Shown: piece after piece, positions 8,838-16,914 of the stretch
How the letters are laid out: the number at the start of each line of letters is the position of its first letter
How positions within the stretch are numbered: the first letter of the stretch is position 1
Source of the DNA: CBDUQN01 sp965369375
Lineage (GTDB): Bacteria; Krumholzibacteriota; Krumholzibacteriia; Krumholzibacteriales; Krumholzibacteriaceae
Assembly (NCBI GenBank): GCA_965369375.1
Contig: CBDUQN010000001.1
Location: 62,001 to 126,000 of the forward strand
Length of the DNA: 64,000 bases
Direction of reading: 5' to 3'
Notes under the pieces: generated by a model
What the model saw: only the letters and a program-made list of their open reading frames with translations
What the model was told of the DNA's origin: nothing
Databases searched by the model: none
Translations under genes and position numbers: made by a program

Positions 8838-10376
8838 CTATAGCTCCTTCTTGGTGATCTTGCCGGATGATGTCTTTGGAAGGGATGCCCTCATTTCGAT
8901 GATCCTCGGCACCATAAAATCTTCCAGGCGCCTGCTGCAGTGAGCGATGATCTCCTTCTCAGAGATGCTCGATCCCTCTTTGAGCACGACGTAGGCCTTG
9001 ATCGCCTCTCCGAGCAAGTCGTCCGGTGTCCCGACGACGGCCGCCTCGAGCATGTCGGGTAATTCATACAGCACATTCTCCACTTCCTTCGGACTGACCT
9101 TTTCCCCCCTGCTCTTGATGATGTCGTCCTTGCGCGAAACGAAGTAGAGGTACCCTTCCTCGTCCATCTCGAAGAGGTCCCCGGTGTAGAGCACCTTCTC
9201 CCACGGAAAGGGGCCTTCGCGCAGCATTTCATTCGTTTCCTCAGGCAATTCCCAGTATCCCTTCATGACATTTGCTCCCCTGACAACGAGCTCTCCGACA
9301 ACGTGCGGTTTCGTGATGACTCTATCCTCCTCGTCAACGAGGTATACCTGCTCGTTGGGCATGCCCTTCCCGATCGAGTTTGGCCGGCGCTCGAGCTCTT
9401 CGGGCGGCATATAGGATACACGCTTGCACTCGGTCAAGCCGTACATCGAGTATATCGCGGCGCCGGAGAATATCTTTTGCAGCCCGCGTATATGGCTCTC
9501 CGGCAGTGCGGCGGCCGTATTCGTTATGTAGCGCAGATGCTCGAACCGCTCTTTCTCCAATTCTTTCAACTGGAGCAGTATCGCCGCCATGGTCGGCACG
9601 ATAGGGAATCCGGTTACCTTCTCCTTCTTGATGAGGTTGATCACCGCATACGGATAGAGAAACGTTTTTTCAAGTATGACGGTTCCCCCGAATTGGGCCG
9701 CCATGATCACCTGGTAGAGACCGTAGTCGAAGGAGAGGGGAAGGACATCGAGGATAATGTCACTCTCGACATTCTCGAGGTATGTCGTGATCGACGTCGA
9801 AGCCGCAACCATATTCTGGTGCGTCAGCATAACCCCTTTGGGATTTCCGGTTGTCCCGGATGTATAGATGAGCGCCGCGAGATCCATATCTATTGTTTTT
9901 CTTGGAACTCCGGTTTCCGGAGAACATGCAAGGATCTCGTTCCATTGCATAAGACGGAAGCGCGCATCGCCTGGATCCATCTTCTTGTCCCCAACGAGCA
10001 CGACTGATTTCATTGAAGGAGTATTGGCGGCTGCGGCGCCTGCAACCTTCCATTTGTTTTCGCTGGTGATGAGTGCGGTCGCGCGGCAGTTATTGAGGAT
10101 ATACGTGAACTTGTCCTTCTTCGTGGTGGGATTGACGACGACAAAGATCGCGCCGGCCTTGAGTATCCCGAAGATCGAGATAACCGTCTCGGCCGAATTA
10201 TCCAGATAAACGACGACGCGATCGCCGTAGGCAACACCGGATCGTATGAGACCAAGAGCGATCTTGTTGGCCCCAGCGTTAATGTCCTTGTATGCATAGC
10301 GTTCGGCGCCAGTTACGAGAGCCGTTTTGTCCGGATGCCTTTCAGTGGATCTTTCTAGGAATTCTTGGATCAACAT
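8838..10376 (-). CDS. Acyl/aminoacyl-AMP ligase (adenylate-forming, ANL superfamily)
   Basis: A 512-residue enzyme with the ANL motif order: ALIYTSGTTGNPKGVML (P-loop A3) near residues 168-184, SMYGLTECKR (A5), YTGDLFEMDEEGYLYFVSRKDD (A7/A8) and the C-terminal PKTSSGKITKKEL with the catalytic Lys. It resembles acyl-CoA synthetases and stand-alone adenylation proteins. It lies 65 bp after a free acyl carrier protein gene on the same strand, so the likely job is to activate a fatty, hydroxy or amino acid and load it on that carrier. The acyl substrate cannot be read from the sequence. The region before the ATG lacks a clear Shine-Dalgarno sequence. Confidence 0.85.
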   Translation of the reverse strand: MLIQEFLERSTERHPDKTALVTGAERYAYKDINAGANKIALGLIRSGVAYGDRVVVYLDNSAETVISIFGILKAGAIFVVVNPTTKKDKFTYILNNCRATALITSENKWKVAGAAAANTPSMKSVVLVGDKKMDPGDARFRLMQWNEILACSPETGVPRKTIDMDLAALIYTSGTTGNPKGVMLTHQNMVAASTSITTYLENVESDIILDVLPLSFDYGLYQVIMAAQFGGTVILEKTFLYPYAVINLIKKEKVTGFPIVPTMAAILLQLKELEKERFEHLRYITNTAAALPESHIRGLQKIFSGAAIYSMYGLTECKRVSYMPPEELERRPNSIGKGMPNEQVYLVDEEDRVITKPHVVGELVVRGANVMKGYWELPEETNEMLREGPFPWEKVLYTGDLFEMDEEGYLYFVSRKDDIIKSRGEKVSPKEVENVLYELPDMLEAAVVGTPDDLLGEAIKAYVVLKEGSSISEKEIIAHCSRRLEDFMVPRIIEMRASLPKTSSGKITKKEL

Positions 10377-10441
10377 GAATAAAAAGGGATTGAGGATGCA
10401 ATCCGTTCGTACAAACCCCCAACTTCGTGTTCGTGTCTATT

Positions 10442-10690
10442 TCAGTTGCTTGTTTTACCCGCAATATATTCACTCAGTTTGCTGACAGAATCGAAATTTT
10501 CCGGTACGAGCTCGTCATCTTTCACTTCGATCCCGAATTCTTCTTCCACGAACGATACCAATTCGAGAATCCCCGTTGAGTCTATGATCCCCTTTTCGAG
10601 AAAGGAGTCGTTATCGTCCAATGCGGCTTCTTCTGCTCCGAGAAGGGCGTTTTCAACGATGAAATCTCTTATCTGTTTTCTTGCATCCAA
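10442..10690 (-). CDS. Acyl carrier protein
   Basis: A small acidic four-helix carrier. EKGIIDSTGILELVSFVEEE contains the phosphopantetheine-attachment Ser (D-S-T) and the recognition helix. The frame is open up to a GTG at 10726, but that start has no ribosome site. I prefer TTG at 10690, preceded by GGGGGT at a 6-nt spacing, which gives an 82-residue protein, the usual length. The next gene on the strand is an adenylate-forming ligase, its probable loading enzyme. This carrier seems dedicated to decoration of the polysaccharide or its precursor rather than to fatty-acid synthesis, since no fab gene is present. The start choice is inference. Confidence 0.8.
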   Translation of the reverse strand: MDARKQIRDFIVENALLGAEEAALDDNDSFLEKGIIDSTGILELVSFVEEEFGIEVKDDELVPENFDSVSKLSEYIAGKTSN

Positions 10691-10761
10691 GTGCGTACCC
10701 CCAAGTCCTTTCAATGGAAGCTCCACATGTAAATGAAACTAGCATAGCAATAGCGCATGAA

Positions 10762-10788
10762 CAATAAAAATAACGGACGTTTGCCGTT
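10762..10788 (-). terminator. Weak terminator after the PorV-like gene
   Basis: Read on the minus strand, AACGG and CCGTT form a 5-bp stem with a 7-nt loop (10772-10788), followed by the T-rich ATTTTTATTG. It separates the PorV-like gene from the acyl-carrier operon, perhaps only partly. Confidence 0.35.
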
Positions 10789-10833
10789 CACGCAATTCCT
10801 GTAGCAATAAAAATGCCGCAATGCAGGGCAGGA

Positions 10834-11778
10834 TTATAGTATTGAGAAGTAGACAGATACTCTGTGAAACGAGCCGAGGTCGCCGTAGTCGGTCCACGCG
10901 TAATCAACCATCAATGCCTCTTTCACCTTGATGCCGCCGCCGAAGGTGAAGCCTCCGCCCGGTCTGTATTCCTGTCCGCAGTATCCCGCTCTGACGGCCA
11001 GCATCTTGATCACTTCTACTTCCAGTCCGGCGCTGACGTAGATGTTTTCATACCGCGGCTTGACGAGATCAAAGGCGAGAGCGACGCCGAGATCGTCGGG
11101 GATCAGTTCGCTTTCATGGTAGGCGCCGAAGCGGATCGTAAGCGGCAGGGGCTCTCCATGCGAGTCGAACCTGATATCTGGACCGAGGTTCTGCGCCGAG
11201 AAACCTATCTTCGTCATGGGCTTTTCGATGGTGTAGAGCGCTCCGATATCGACTCCCATGCCGCTGGCCGTCCATTCATCGAGTGTTTCGCGGAAGAATT
11301 TGAGATTCATCCCTGCAGTGAATTGCTTTACCGGTGTGATACCGAGTCCTATGAGAACCTGATAGTTATTGTTCTTCAGATCCTCTGTTTCCTGACCCTG
11401 ATCGTCGTATCCCTGAATATCCGGACGGTAGGTATATATGATGCCGCCGCTTATGATGAACTTTTCATTTATTCTATGGTGACCCGACAGATTGTCATAC
11501 TTGGTGTCGACGATCCATTGAGAGTGGGAAATACCGAGACCGCTCCCCTCCATATCATGCAGCGCCGCCGGATTTGAGAGCCAGTTGAACGGATCGCCCG
11601 ATAGCGCCGCTTTTGTCTCACCCAGCGCGATCGATTTCGGACCGACGGGGAGCGTCAGGTAACTCGCGCCGGCGCTCGAAGTGCCTTCCTGCGCCAGAGC
11701 CGAATGGGCGAGAAACAGACAGGGGATCAGCAACGCGGAAAGGAAACATAATAGATGATTCGATTTTAAGTGTTTCAT
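10834..11778 (-). CDS. PorV/PorQ-family outer-membrane beta-barrel protein
   Basis: A 314-residue protein with a Sec signal peptide (hydrophobic stretch at residues 7-28 ending in AHSALA). After it comes ASYLTLPVGPKSIALGETKA and LSNPAALHD, typical of the PorV/PorQ/UPF0164 family of FadL-like barrels, then alternating aromatic strands to a C-terminal VYFSIL suited to outer-membrane insertion. The frame is open 44 codons further upstream, but that extension is Arg-rich and overlaps the neighbouring gene; AAAGGATT lies just before the ATG at 11778. In Bacteroidota PorV works with type IX secretion. The gene 11 bp upstream ends in a FlgD-like domain of the kind seen on secreted surface proteins, so the two may act together in export or anchoring. 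Confidence 0.78.
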   Translation of the reverse strand: MKHLKSNHLLCFLSALLIPCLFLAHSALAQEGTSSAGASYLTLPVGPKSIALGETKAALSGDPFNWLSNPAALHDMEGSGLGISHSQWIVDTKYDNLSGHHRINEKFIISGGIIYTYRPDIQGYDDQGQETEDLKNNNYQVLIGLGITPVKQFTAGMNLKFFRETLDEWTASGMGVDIGALYTIEKPMTKIGFSAQNLGPDIRFDSHGEPLPLTIRFGAYHESELIPDDLGVALAFDLVKPRYENIYVSAGLEVEVIKMLAVRAGYCGQEYRPGGGFTFGGGIKVKEALMVDYAWTDYGDLGSFHRVSVYFSIL

Positions 11779-11789
11779 TATGTAATCCT

Positions 11790-12701
11790 TTATCCTTTGT
11801 TGACTATCATGATTGGACGTCTGTCGATGACTGTTCCGGTGGCGTCTTTCACGATCACGTAGTACACGCCGCTCATGACGCGATTTCCCTGAGCGTTCAT
11901 GCCGTCCCAATCAAGCGATGATTCGGTTCCGACTTCCTGGCTCCAGACCTCGAGTCCATTCTCATTGTATACGGTAACGGTTCCGCCGCTCGGCAGATTA
12001 TCGATGTTGAGGTTGCCCATGCTCGGATGGTACGGAACGGGATAGACACTGAGCAACGGCGACGTCGGCGCGACAGGCTCTTCACCGGTAATTACGAGTG
12101 TGTCGATGGCGGAGATGAGCATGTCACCCTGGTTGGTATAGGAGACCGCTCTCAGAATATACGTCTGAGGCGTAAGGAGATTTCCCATCGTAACCGCGTG
12201 GGAGTTTGCGTAAGTATCGTTATCCCAATCAGTTATTGATTCAAAGTTGTAGGCGCGGCCGAACTGGACAAATCCGATCGACGGCGTCAGGGTCGACCAG
12301 CTGATCTCATAGGTGCCGGCGTTGATTTGCGTAATGTCCGTTATGCGGCAGAGGTTCTTCGTCTGCTCGTCTGCATCCTGGGGGATCGTGAAACCGGACA
12401 CGCGGTTGGAGAAGGGGCTTCTCTCACCGGCGGTGTTCTTTGCTATTATTCTATAGTAGTATACCGTGCTTTTCTGGAGGTTTGTATCCATGTAGGAGTG
12501 CGTCGATGCGTCGACACTGTCGATCGCCTGAAAACCCGAAGAGGCGGTCAGGGATCGATAGATGACATAGCCGATGATATCCGGTTCGGGATTCGACGGC
12601 CATGTAAAGAGGAATTCTGTTGTTTCCTGAGCAGCGAGAGGTGCTGAAAGGATAAAGAGAAGACCGACGAATAAGCCGCAAAGTGTTGCTTTTTTAATCA
12701 T
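11790..12701 (-). CDS. Secreted fibronectin-III protein with FlgD-like C-terminal domain
   Basis: A 303-residue protein. A signal peptide (about residues 1-25) is followed by a fibronectin type III-like domain (PDIIGYVIYRS... TVYYYRIIAKN, residues 35-105), a second beta domain (110-205), and a C-terminal block with LSVYPVPYHP, NLPSGGTVTVYNENG, LDWDGMNAQGNRVMSGVYY and IMIVN. That block is the FlgD-Ig/type-IX-like C-terminal fold of secreted proteins from FCB bacteria. GGAG stands at good spacing before the ATG, and a promoter match lies about 50 nt upstream. It is cotranscribed with the PorV-like barrel. The role is probably a surface or periplasmic adhesion or scaffold protein; no catalytic motif is visible. 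Confidence 0.75.
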   Translation of the reverse strand: MIKKATLCGLFVGLLFILSAPLAAQETTEFLFTWPSNPEPDIIGYVIYRSLTASSGFQAIDSVDASTHSYMDTNLQKSTVYYYRIIAKNTAGERSPFSNRVSGFTIPQDADEQTKNLCRITDITQINAGTYEISWSTLTPSIGFVQFGRAYNFESITDWDNDTYANSHAVTMGNLLTPQTYILRAVSYTNQGDMLISAIDTLVITGEEPVAPTSPLLSVYPVPYHPSMGNLNIDNLPSGGTVTVYNENGLEVWSQEVGTESSLDWDGMNAQGNRVMSGVYYVIVKDATGTVIDRRPIMIVNKG

Positions 12702-12758
12702 GATTTCACTCCATTGCGTTGAGGGCCGATGCCACCTTCTTCTCTTTCAATTTTGATC

Positions 12759-12787
12759 AATGTATGAAATCGCCCCTTCGATTTCAA
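12759..12787 (-). promoter_or_regulatory. Candidate sigma-70 promoter for the FlgD-tailed/PorV unit
   Basis: On the minus strand, TTGAAA (12787-12782), a 17-nt spacer and TACATT (12764-12759) lie about 58 nt before the ATG at 12701. Confidence 0.45.
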
Positions 12788-13210
12788 TAACATTAATTGC
12801 ATTTTTATACTTTTTTCGCAAATTCATATATCTCAAATGACTACGGTCGCGGGTTTTTCTGTTGCGATCTTGTTTCTCAGCGTTTCTTCTCATACCCAGT
12901 TAAAACCCTTGATATATTGAAGTCATTCGCTATTCATCGAACTTTACTTTGTGCATTTCTTATCTCACTGGCTGAGCGATTATGAAGCAATATTTTTGCC
13001 ATACTCATTGTTTCGCTTTGATTCGTTTGCAAAGCCGCCGTATTTAAACCTCCGAGCTTTATTGGAACGATCGGTCGAAGAGCGATCCAGGCGATCTTTT
13101 CGTGCATCGTGTCAACGAAAGCATGGAAGAGGCTCGTGGAAGAAGGTATTTACGATTCGCATCGAAGCGTGTTAGTGTAATGAGCGGAAAAACTTGATGG
13201 AATATCATTA
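12788..13210. other. AT-rich divergent intergenic stretch without a recognisable gene
   Basis: Between the leftward promoter and the sigma-54-like site before the beta-helix gene, both strands hold only short open frames of biased, AT-driven composition, without ribosome sites or familiar motifs. About 60-100 nt before the rightward promoter there are short GATCG/CGATC repeats (for example near 13070 and 13088). These could be activator sites, but no clear inverted repeat stands out. Confidence 0.5.
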
Positions 13211-13218
13211 TTAGTTGA

Positions 13219-13235
13219 CCGGCATATTCTTTGCA
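13219..13235 (+). promoter_or_regulatory. Sigma-54 promoter before beta-helix gene 1
   Basis: CCGGCATATTCTTTGCA has GG at 13221-13222, exactly 10 bases, then GC at 13233-13234, with CGGCAT near -24 and TTTGCA near -12. The ATG lies 33 bases after the GC. The same arrangement precedes the tandem paralogue. Confidence 0.7.
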
Positions 13236-13267
13236 ATTATATAGAGAGTAGTTTTCGGAGGTCGATA

Positions 13268-14989
13268 ATGAGACTCAGAACTCAAATTCTAATCTTTCCG
13301 ATAATGTCATTGATTATGTGTGCGATATTGCATGCTGAAACCTACTATTTATCCCCGTCGGGAGATAACGGTAATTCCGGAACCGCGACGACAACGGCGT
13401 GGGCGACGTTGCAATATGCCGAGGACATGTTGCAGCCCGGAGATACACTGCTTGTCATGGGCGGTACGTATTCGACGCAGCAGTATATGTGGGGCGGACC
13501 GAGCGGCACGGAGGGTAATCCGATCGTGCTCAAGGCGTACGGCGATGGTGTGGCGTACTTCCAGCGGGGTGGGAGCAACGGCGTGTTTTTCGTCCTGACT
13601 GCGAGCTGGTTCGTCATCGACGGCCAAAGTTACCTTAATGGCGGCGACGCACAGCGATACCTCGTATTTCAGTCGGGTGCGTATGACGGCATGGCCTCGA
13701 ATTATGCGTACTCGTGCATAACCGGCGCGTCGGCGCGACATGTAACGATACACAAAGCCGAGTTCAGCGGATTGTATTGCGGTCATAGCAATGCGCCCGG
13801 TGATTACAGCGCCGCATGGCTCTACAACGGATTCATACTCGATCAATGTGAGTACTGGGAAATAACGAATTGTCACATTCATCATGTCGGTGATTCCACC
13901 TGGACGTACGGATCGGGGTACCCGTTCTTTGCCGATAATTGTCGCTTTTTGCTTCTCGAGAATAACGAGCTCGATCATGGCGGGCACGGGATGGTCGAGC
14001 TGAGAAACAGCCAGTACTGTATCGTGCGCGGCAACAGACTCACAAACTACTGGGGTGGGGGCATATACCTGTATATCGGGACTGCCTACAACCTGATCGA
14101 GGATAATTTGATCCTCCATTCGGGCACTTCATACGGTGATGGTATGGATCCGGACTATCCCAAACCCTGCGTGCAGCTTTCCGCCTCACGCAACGTTTTC
14201 CGGAACAATGTCCTCTATACCCCGTTCAATCAGGGGTTCGATTTCGAAGCATACGGCAATGTCGATAATGTCGACTCCAACCTGGTTTACAACAACACGA
14301 TTTATAACTCGAAGTGGGGCTACGGGAATATGATCCTCCAGGTAAGGACCGCGGGGCGCACCTGTGAAGATAATCTCATCGCAAATAATATCATCTATAA
14401 GAGCATAGGATGGGGTGGAGGCACCGCCTGCAACAGCACCAATGTGCCTCACGCTTCACCGGAGATACTCATTACGATGCCGTACGCCGACGACAACGGC
14501 AACTGGCTCGAGCCCGATGAATACGGTGTCCTGCCGCACAGCACGCATTTCGGCGGAAATCGATTCGCGCACAATCTGCTCAGGCATTACAGTTCCACGG
14601 CCGATTATGACAGCATGATCACCTATTCAGGCGATATGGATTACCGGGATTATTGCAGAAGATGGACCGTTGCCGATTTAGAGGCATTGGATCCCGTAGC
14701 GTGGTACGGTAATATCTCGGATAATCCACGGTTTGTGTCTGAGGATCCTGAAGTCTACGGATTGACATCGGGGTGGTGGCATCTCCAGCCGGGTAGTTCC
14801 TGCATCGACGGGGGGATCGTCGTAGACGATTGGATAGGGGCTTATGTGGAATCTCTCCATCCGGGATACGGCTGGGGAAACAGGAGTTACGTCGGCGCGG
14901 CGCCGGATATCGGCGCATACGAGCATGGCGAGGATGTAACGGGCCCTCCCGGTCCTCCCAGCCTGGAGATTCATCCGGGCAGCAAGTAG
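13268..14989 (+). CDS. Secreted parallel beta-helix protein, copy 1
   Basis: A 573-residue protein with a Sec signal peptide (MRLRTQ, hydrophobic core, cleavage after LHA near residue 23). ETYYLSPSGDNGNSGT and AWATLQYAEDMLQPGDTLLV mark the DUF1565-type start of a right-handed parallel beta-helix. The body carries many Asn-rich rungs (for example VRGNRLTNYWGGGIYL, NVFRNNVLYT, NLVYNNTIYNS). This fold serves in polysaccharide lyases, hydrolases, epimerases and surface adhesins; I cannot pick catalytic residues. The C-terminus ends in GPPGPPSLEIHPGSK, a short tail shared with the paralogue. GGAGG lies 8 bases before the ATG. A sigma-54 promoter just upstream and the neighbouring polysaccharide genes suggest a surface or polymer-processing role. 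Confidence 0.78.
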   Translation: MRLRTQILIFPIMSLIMCAILHAETYYLSPSGDNGNSGTATTTAWATLQYAEDMLQPGDTLLVMGGTYSTQQYMWGGPSGTEGNPIVLKAYGDGVAYFQRGGSNGVFFVLTASWFVIDGQSYLNGGDAQRYLVFQSGAYDGMASNYAYSCITGASARHVTIHKAEFSGLYCGHSNAPGDYSAAWLYNGFILDQCEYWEITNCHIHHVGDSTWTYGSGYPFFADNCRFLLLENNELDHGGHGMVELRNSQYCIVRGNRLTNYWGGGIYLYIGTAYNLIEDNLILHSGTSYGDGMDPDYPKPCVQLSASRNVFRNNVLYTPFNQGFDFEAYGNVDNVDSNLVYNNTIYNSKWGYGNMILQVRTAGRTCEDNLIANNIIYKSIGWGGGTACNSTNVPHASPEILITMPYADDNGNWLEPDEYGVLPHSTHFGGNRFAHNLLRHYSSTADYDSMITYSGDMDYRDYCRRWTVADLEALDPVAWYGNISDNPRFVSEDPEVYGLTSGWWHLQPGSSCIDGGIVVDDWIGAYVESLHPGYGWGNRSYVGAAPDIGAYEHGEDVTGPPGPPSLEIHPGSK

Positions 14990-15143
14990 GGCAATCGCTC
15001 TTCCAAGTTATCCCCCGATTTTTTCAGGCTCGTTTTAACGAGACCGCTGTATATATTGAATAAAAGGAATTATTCTCTGCAATGGGGCAGGTTGTGCTAG
15101 TATGCTCAATGAGCGAAATCGAAAAGATTTCATTATCGTTTGA

Positions 15144-15160
15144 CCGGCATGTTCCTTGCA
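15144..15160 (+). promoter_or_regulatory. Sigma-54 promoter before beta-helix gene 2
   Basis: CCGGCATGTTCCTTGCA has GG at 15146-15147, 10 bases, then GC at 15158-15159. Its flanks (TTTGACCGGCAT, CTTGCAATTATA) nearly match those of the promoter at 13219, so promoter and gene were duplicated together. Confidence 0.72.
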
Positions 15161-15193
15161 ATTATACGAAAGTAAATTTTCGGAGGTCTGTCA

Positions 15194-16909
15194 ATGAAAC
15201 ATAGAATACAGCTGATTATTTTTCTGATTATGTTATCGAGCATGTTTGTTTCTCTGCATGCTGAAATATATTACATGTCTCCATCGGGAGATGACGGAAA
15301 TACCGGGACCACCCAAACAACTGCGTGGGCTACGTTACAGTATGCCGACGGCATGATAGGTCCGGGAGATACCTTGTTGATAGTGGGGGGGGTCTATCCG
15401 GGCGCGCAGGCTATTACTTCCCCCAGGAGCGGGACCGGTCCGAACAGTTATGTCACATTCAAGGCTTTGGGGGATGCGCCGGCGATTTTCCAGCAGGGCG
15501 GCAGTAACGGTGGATTCGCCTTGATAGGGAACAATTCCTGGATTTGCATTGACGGAGAGAGCTATATAAATCCGAGCGATACGACCCGCTATATCGTTTT
15601 CATGTATGGCGCGCACGACGGGATGGCCGCAAACTATGTCGAGTATGGTTTCTCGGTACTGTCTTCGCAACATATCAAGGTCAAGGGAGTGGAATTCAAC
15701 GGGCTCAACTGCGGTCACAGTAACGCCCCGTGTGATTTCGAAACAGCATCGGTGTATAACATGCTCCGTATCTGGAACAGCGATTATTTCGAGCTCAATA
15801 ATTGTTACGTTCATCATGTCGGGGATTCCAACTGGCACATGGGATACGGTTACGGTCTGGAAACCAGAAACAGCAACTTCATGAGGATCGAGAACTGCCG
15901 ATTCGAACAGATCGGTCATGCGATAACGGATTTCGGCACGAGCGGCCAACCGTGCTACTACGCGACATTCCGGAACAACGTGTTCAACAACGGGTGGGGC
16001 GGCGGCGTCTACATCTATTATCCGTCCGGATATAACTTGATCGAAGGAAATAAGATCTATAACTCCGGAACGGCGTATGGTGATCCGATAAACAGTTCTT
16101 ATGGCAGCGGCTGTACACAGGGCGTGGAGCAGAAGTATCCCAAGCCGTGCGTTCAAATATCGAGTTCAAAAAACGTTTTCAGGGATAATGTGATATATAC
16201 CCCGTGGAACCAGGGCTTTGATTTCGAGGCGTATACGAATAGAGTGGTCGATTCGAACCTCGTGTACAACAATACGATCTACTATACGAACTGGTACTAC
16301 GGAATCATGAATCTTCAGGTGCGCTCGGCGGGAACCACGTGTAACGGAAACGTTATCGCCAACAATATTATATACCGAAACGAGTATGACCTCTATGACG
16401 TCGGCACATTGGGGCGGAGAATACCCTCTGTGGCGCTCTACAAGACGTATGACTCGTACAATATGCCGTCCAATAATATGTTCAGTAACAACCTCATGCG
16501 GCTCCATCGTTCCGCGCCGAGCGACAGCGAGGTTGTATTCACTTACGGATACGGCAACTCCGCTCTCGGAAGAGGTTACAGCGTGCCCGCCGTCGAAGCG
16601 ATGAATCCGGCCGATCTGAACTGGAACATATTCACCGGTAATATTACCGACAGGCCGCAACTGCTTTCCGAAGATCCCGTCAACGTCACCAACTGGTGGT
16701 ACCTTCTCGCGACCAGCCCGTGTATCGATGCGGGAGTTGTCGTGAATGACTGGATCGGCGCCTATGTGGAATCCCGCTATCCCGGGTATGGATGGGGTAA
16801 CAGGAGTTACGTGGGAACGGCCCCGGATATCGGTGCTTTCGAATATGGCGAGGAGCAGTCGGGTCCCCCGGGCCCTCCCGGCCTATCGATTCATCCGGGG
16901 AACCAGTAG
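15194..16909 (+). CDS. Secreted parallel beta-helix protein, copy 2
   Basis: A 571-residue tandem paralogue of the preceding protein, with the same plan: signal peptide (cleavage after LHA near residue 23), IYYMSPSGDDGNTGT start, Asn-rich beta-helix rungs, the block DWIGAYVESRYPGYGWGNRS, and the tail GPPGPPGLSIHPGNQ. GGAGG lies 9 bases before the ATG. Divergence is spread along the protein, so the duplication is not very recent. The pair may act on or bind different linkages of the exported polysaccharide, or be redundant surface proteins; no catalytic assignment can be made. The 3' end meets the SGNH-hydrolase gene on the other strand with 5 bases between stops. Confidence 0.78.
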   Translation: MKHRIQLIIFLIMLSSMFVSLHAEIYYMSPSGDDGNTGTTQTTAWATLQYADGMIGPGDTLLIVGGVYPGAQAITSPRSGTGPNSYVTFKALGDAPAIFQQGGSNGGFALIGNNSWICIDGESYINPSDTTRYIVFMYGAHDGMAANYVEYGFSVLSSQHIKVKGVEFNGLNCGHSNAPCDFETASVYNMLRIWNSDYFELNNCYVHHVGDSNWHMGYGYGLETRNSNFMRIENCRFEQIGHAITDFGTSGQPCYYATFRNNVFNNGWGGGVYIYYPSGYNLIEGNKIYNSGTAYGDPINSSYGSGCTQGVEQKYPKPCVQISSSKNVFRDNVIYTPWNQGFDFEAYTNRVVDSNLVYNNTIYYTNWYYGIMNLQVRSAGTTCNGNVIANNIIYRNEYDLYDVGTLGRRIPSVALYKTYDSYNMPSNNMFSNNLMRLHRSAPSDSEVVFTYGYGNSALGRGYSVPAVEAMNPADLNWNIFTGNITDRPQLLSEDPVNVTNWWYLLATSPCIDAGVVVNDWIGAYVESRYPGYGWGNRSYVGTAPDIGAFEYGEEQSGPPGPPGLSIHPGNQ

Positions 16910-16914
16910 AATAA

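Noticed and set aside
11779..11910. 44-residue N-terminal extension of the PorV-like protein
   Set aside because: It is Arg/His-rich, overlaps the neighbouring gene and would bury a clear signal peptide; a good ribosome site lies before ATG 11778.
12797..13175. Two short frames in the AT-rich gap before the beta-helix genes
   Set aside because: No ribosome sites, AT-driven residue content and no homology I recognise.
15029..15042. Perfect 14-bp palindrome CTCGTTTTAACGAG upstream of the second beta-helix gene
   Set aside because: No equivalent is found before the first copy, so an activator-site role is unsupported.
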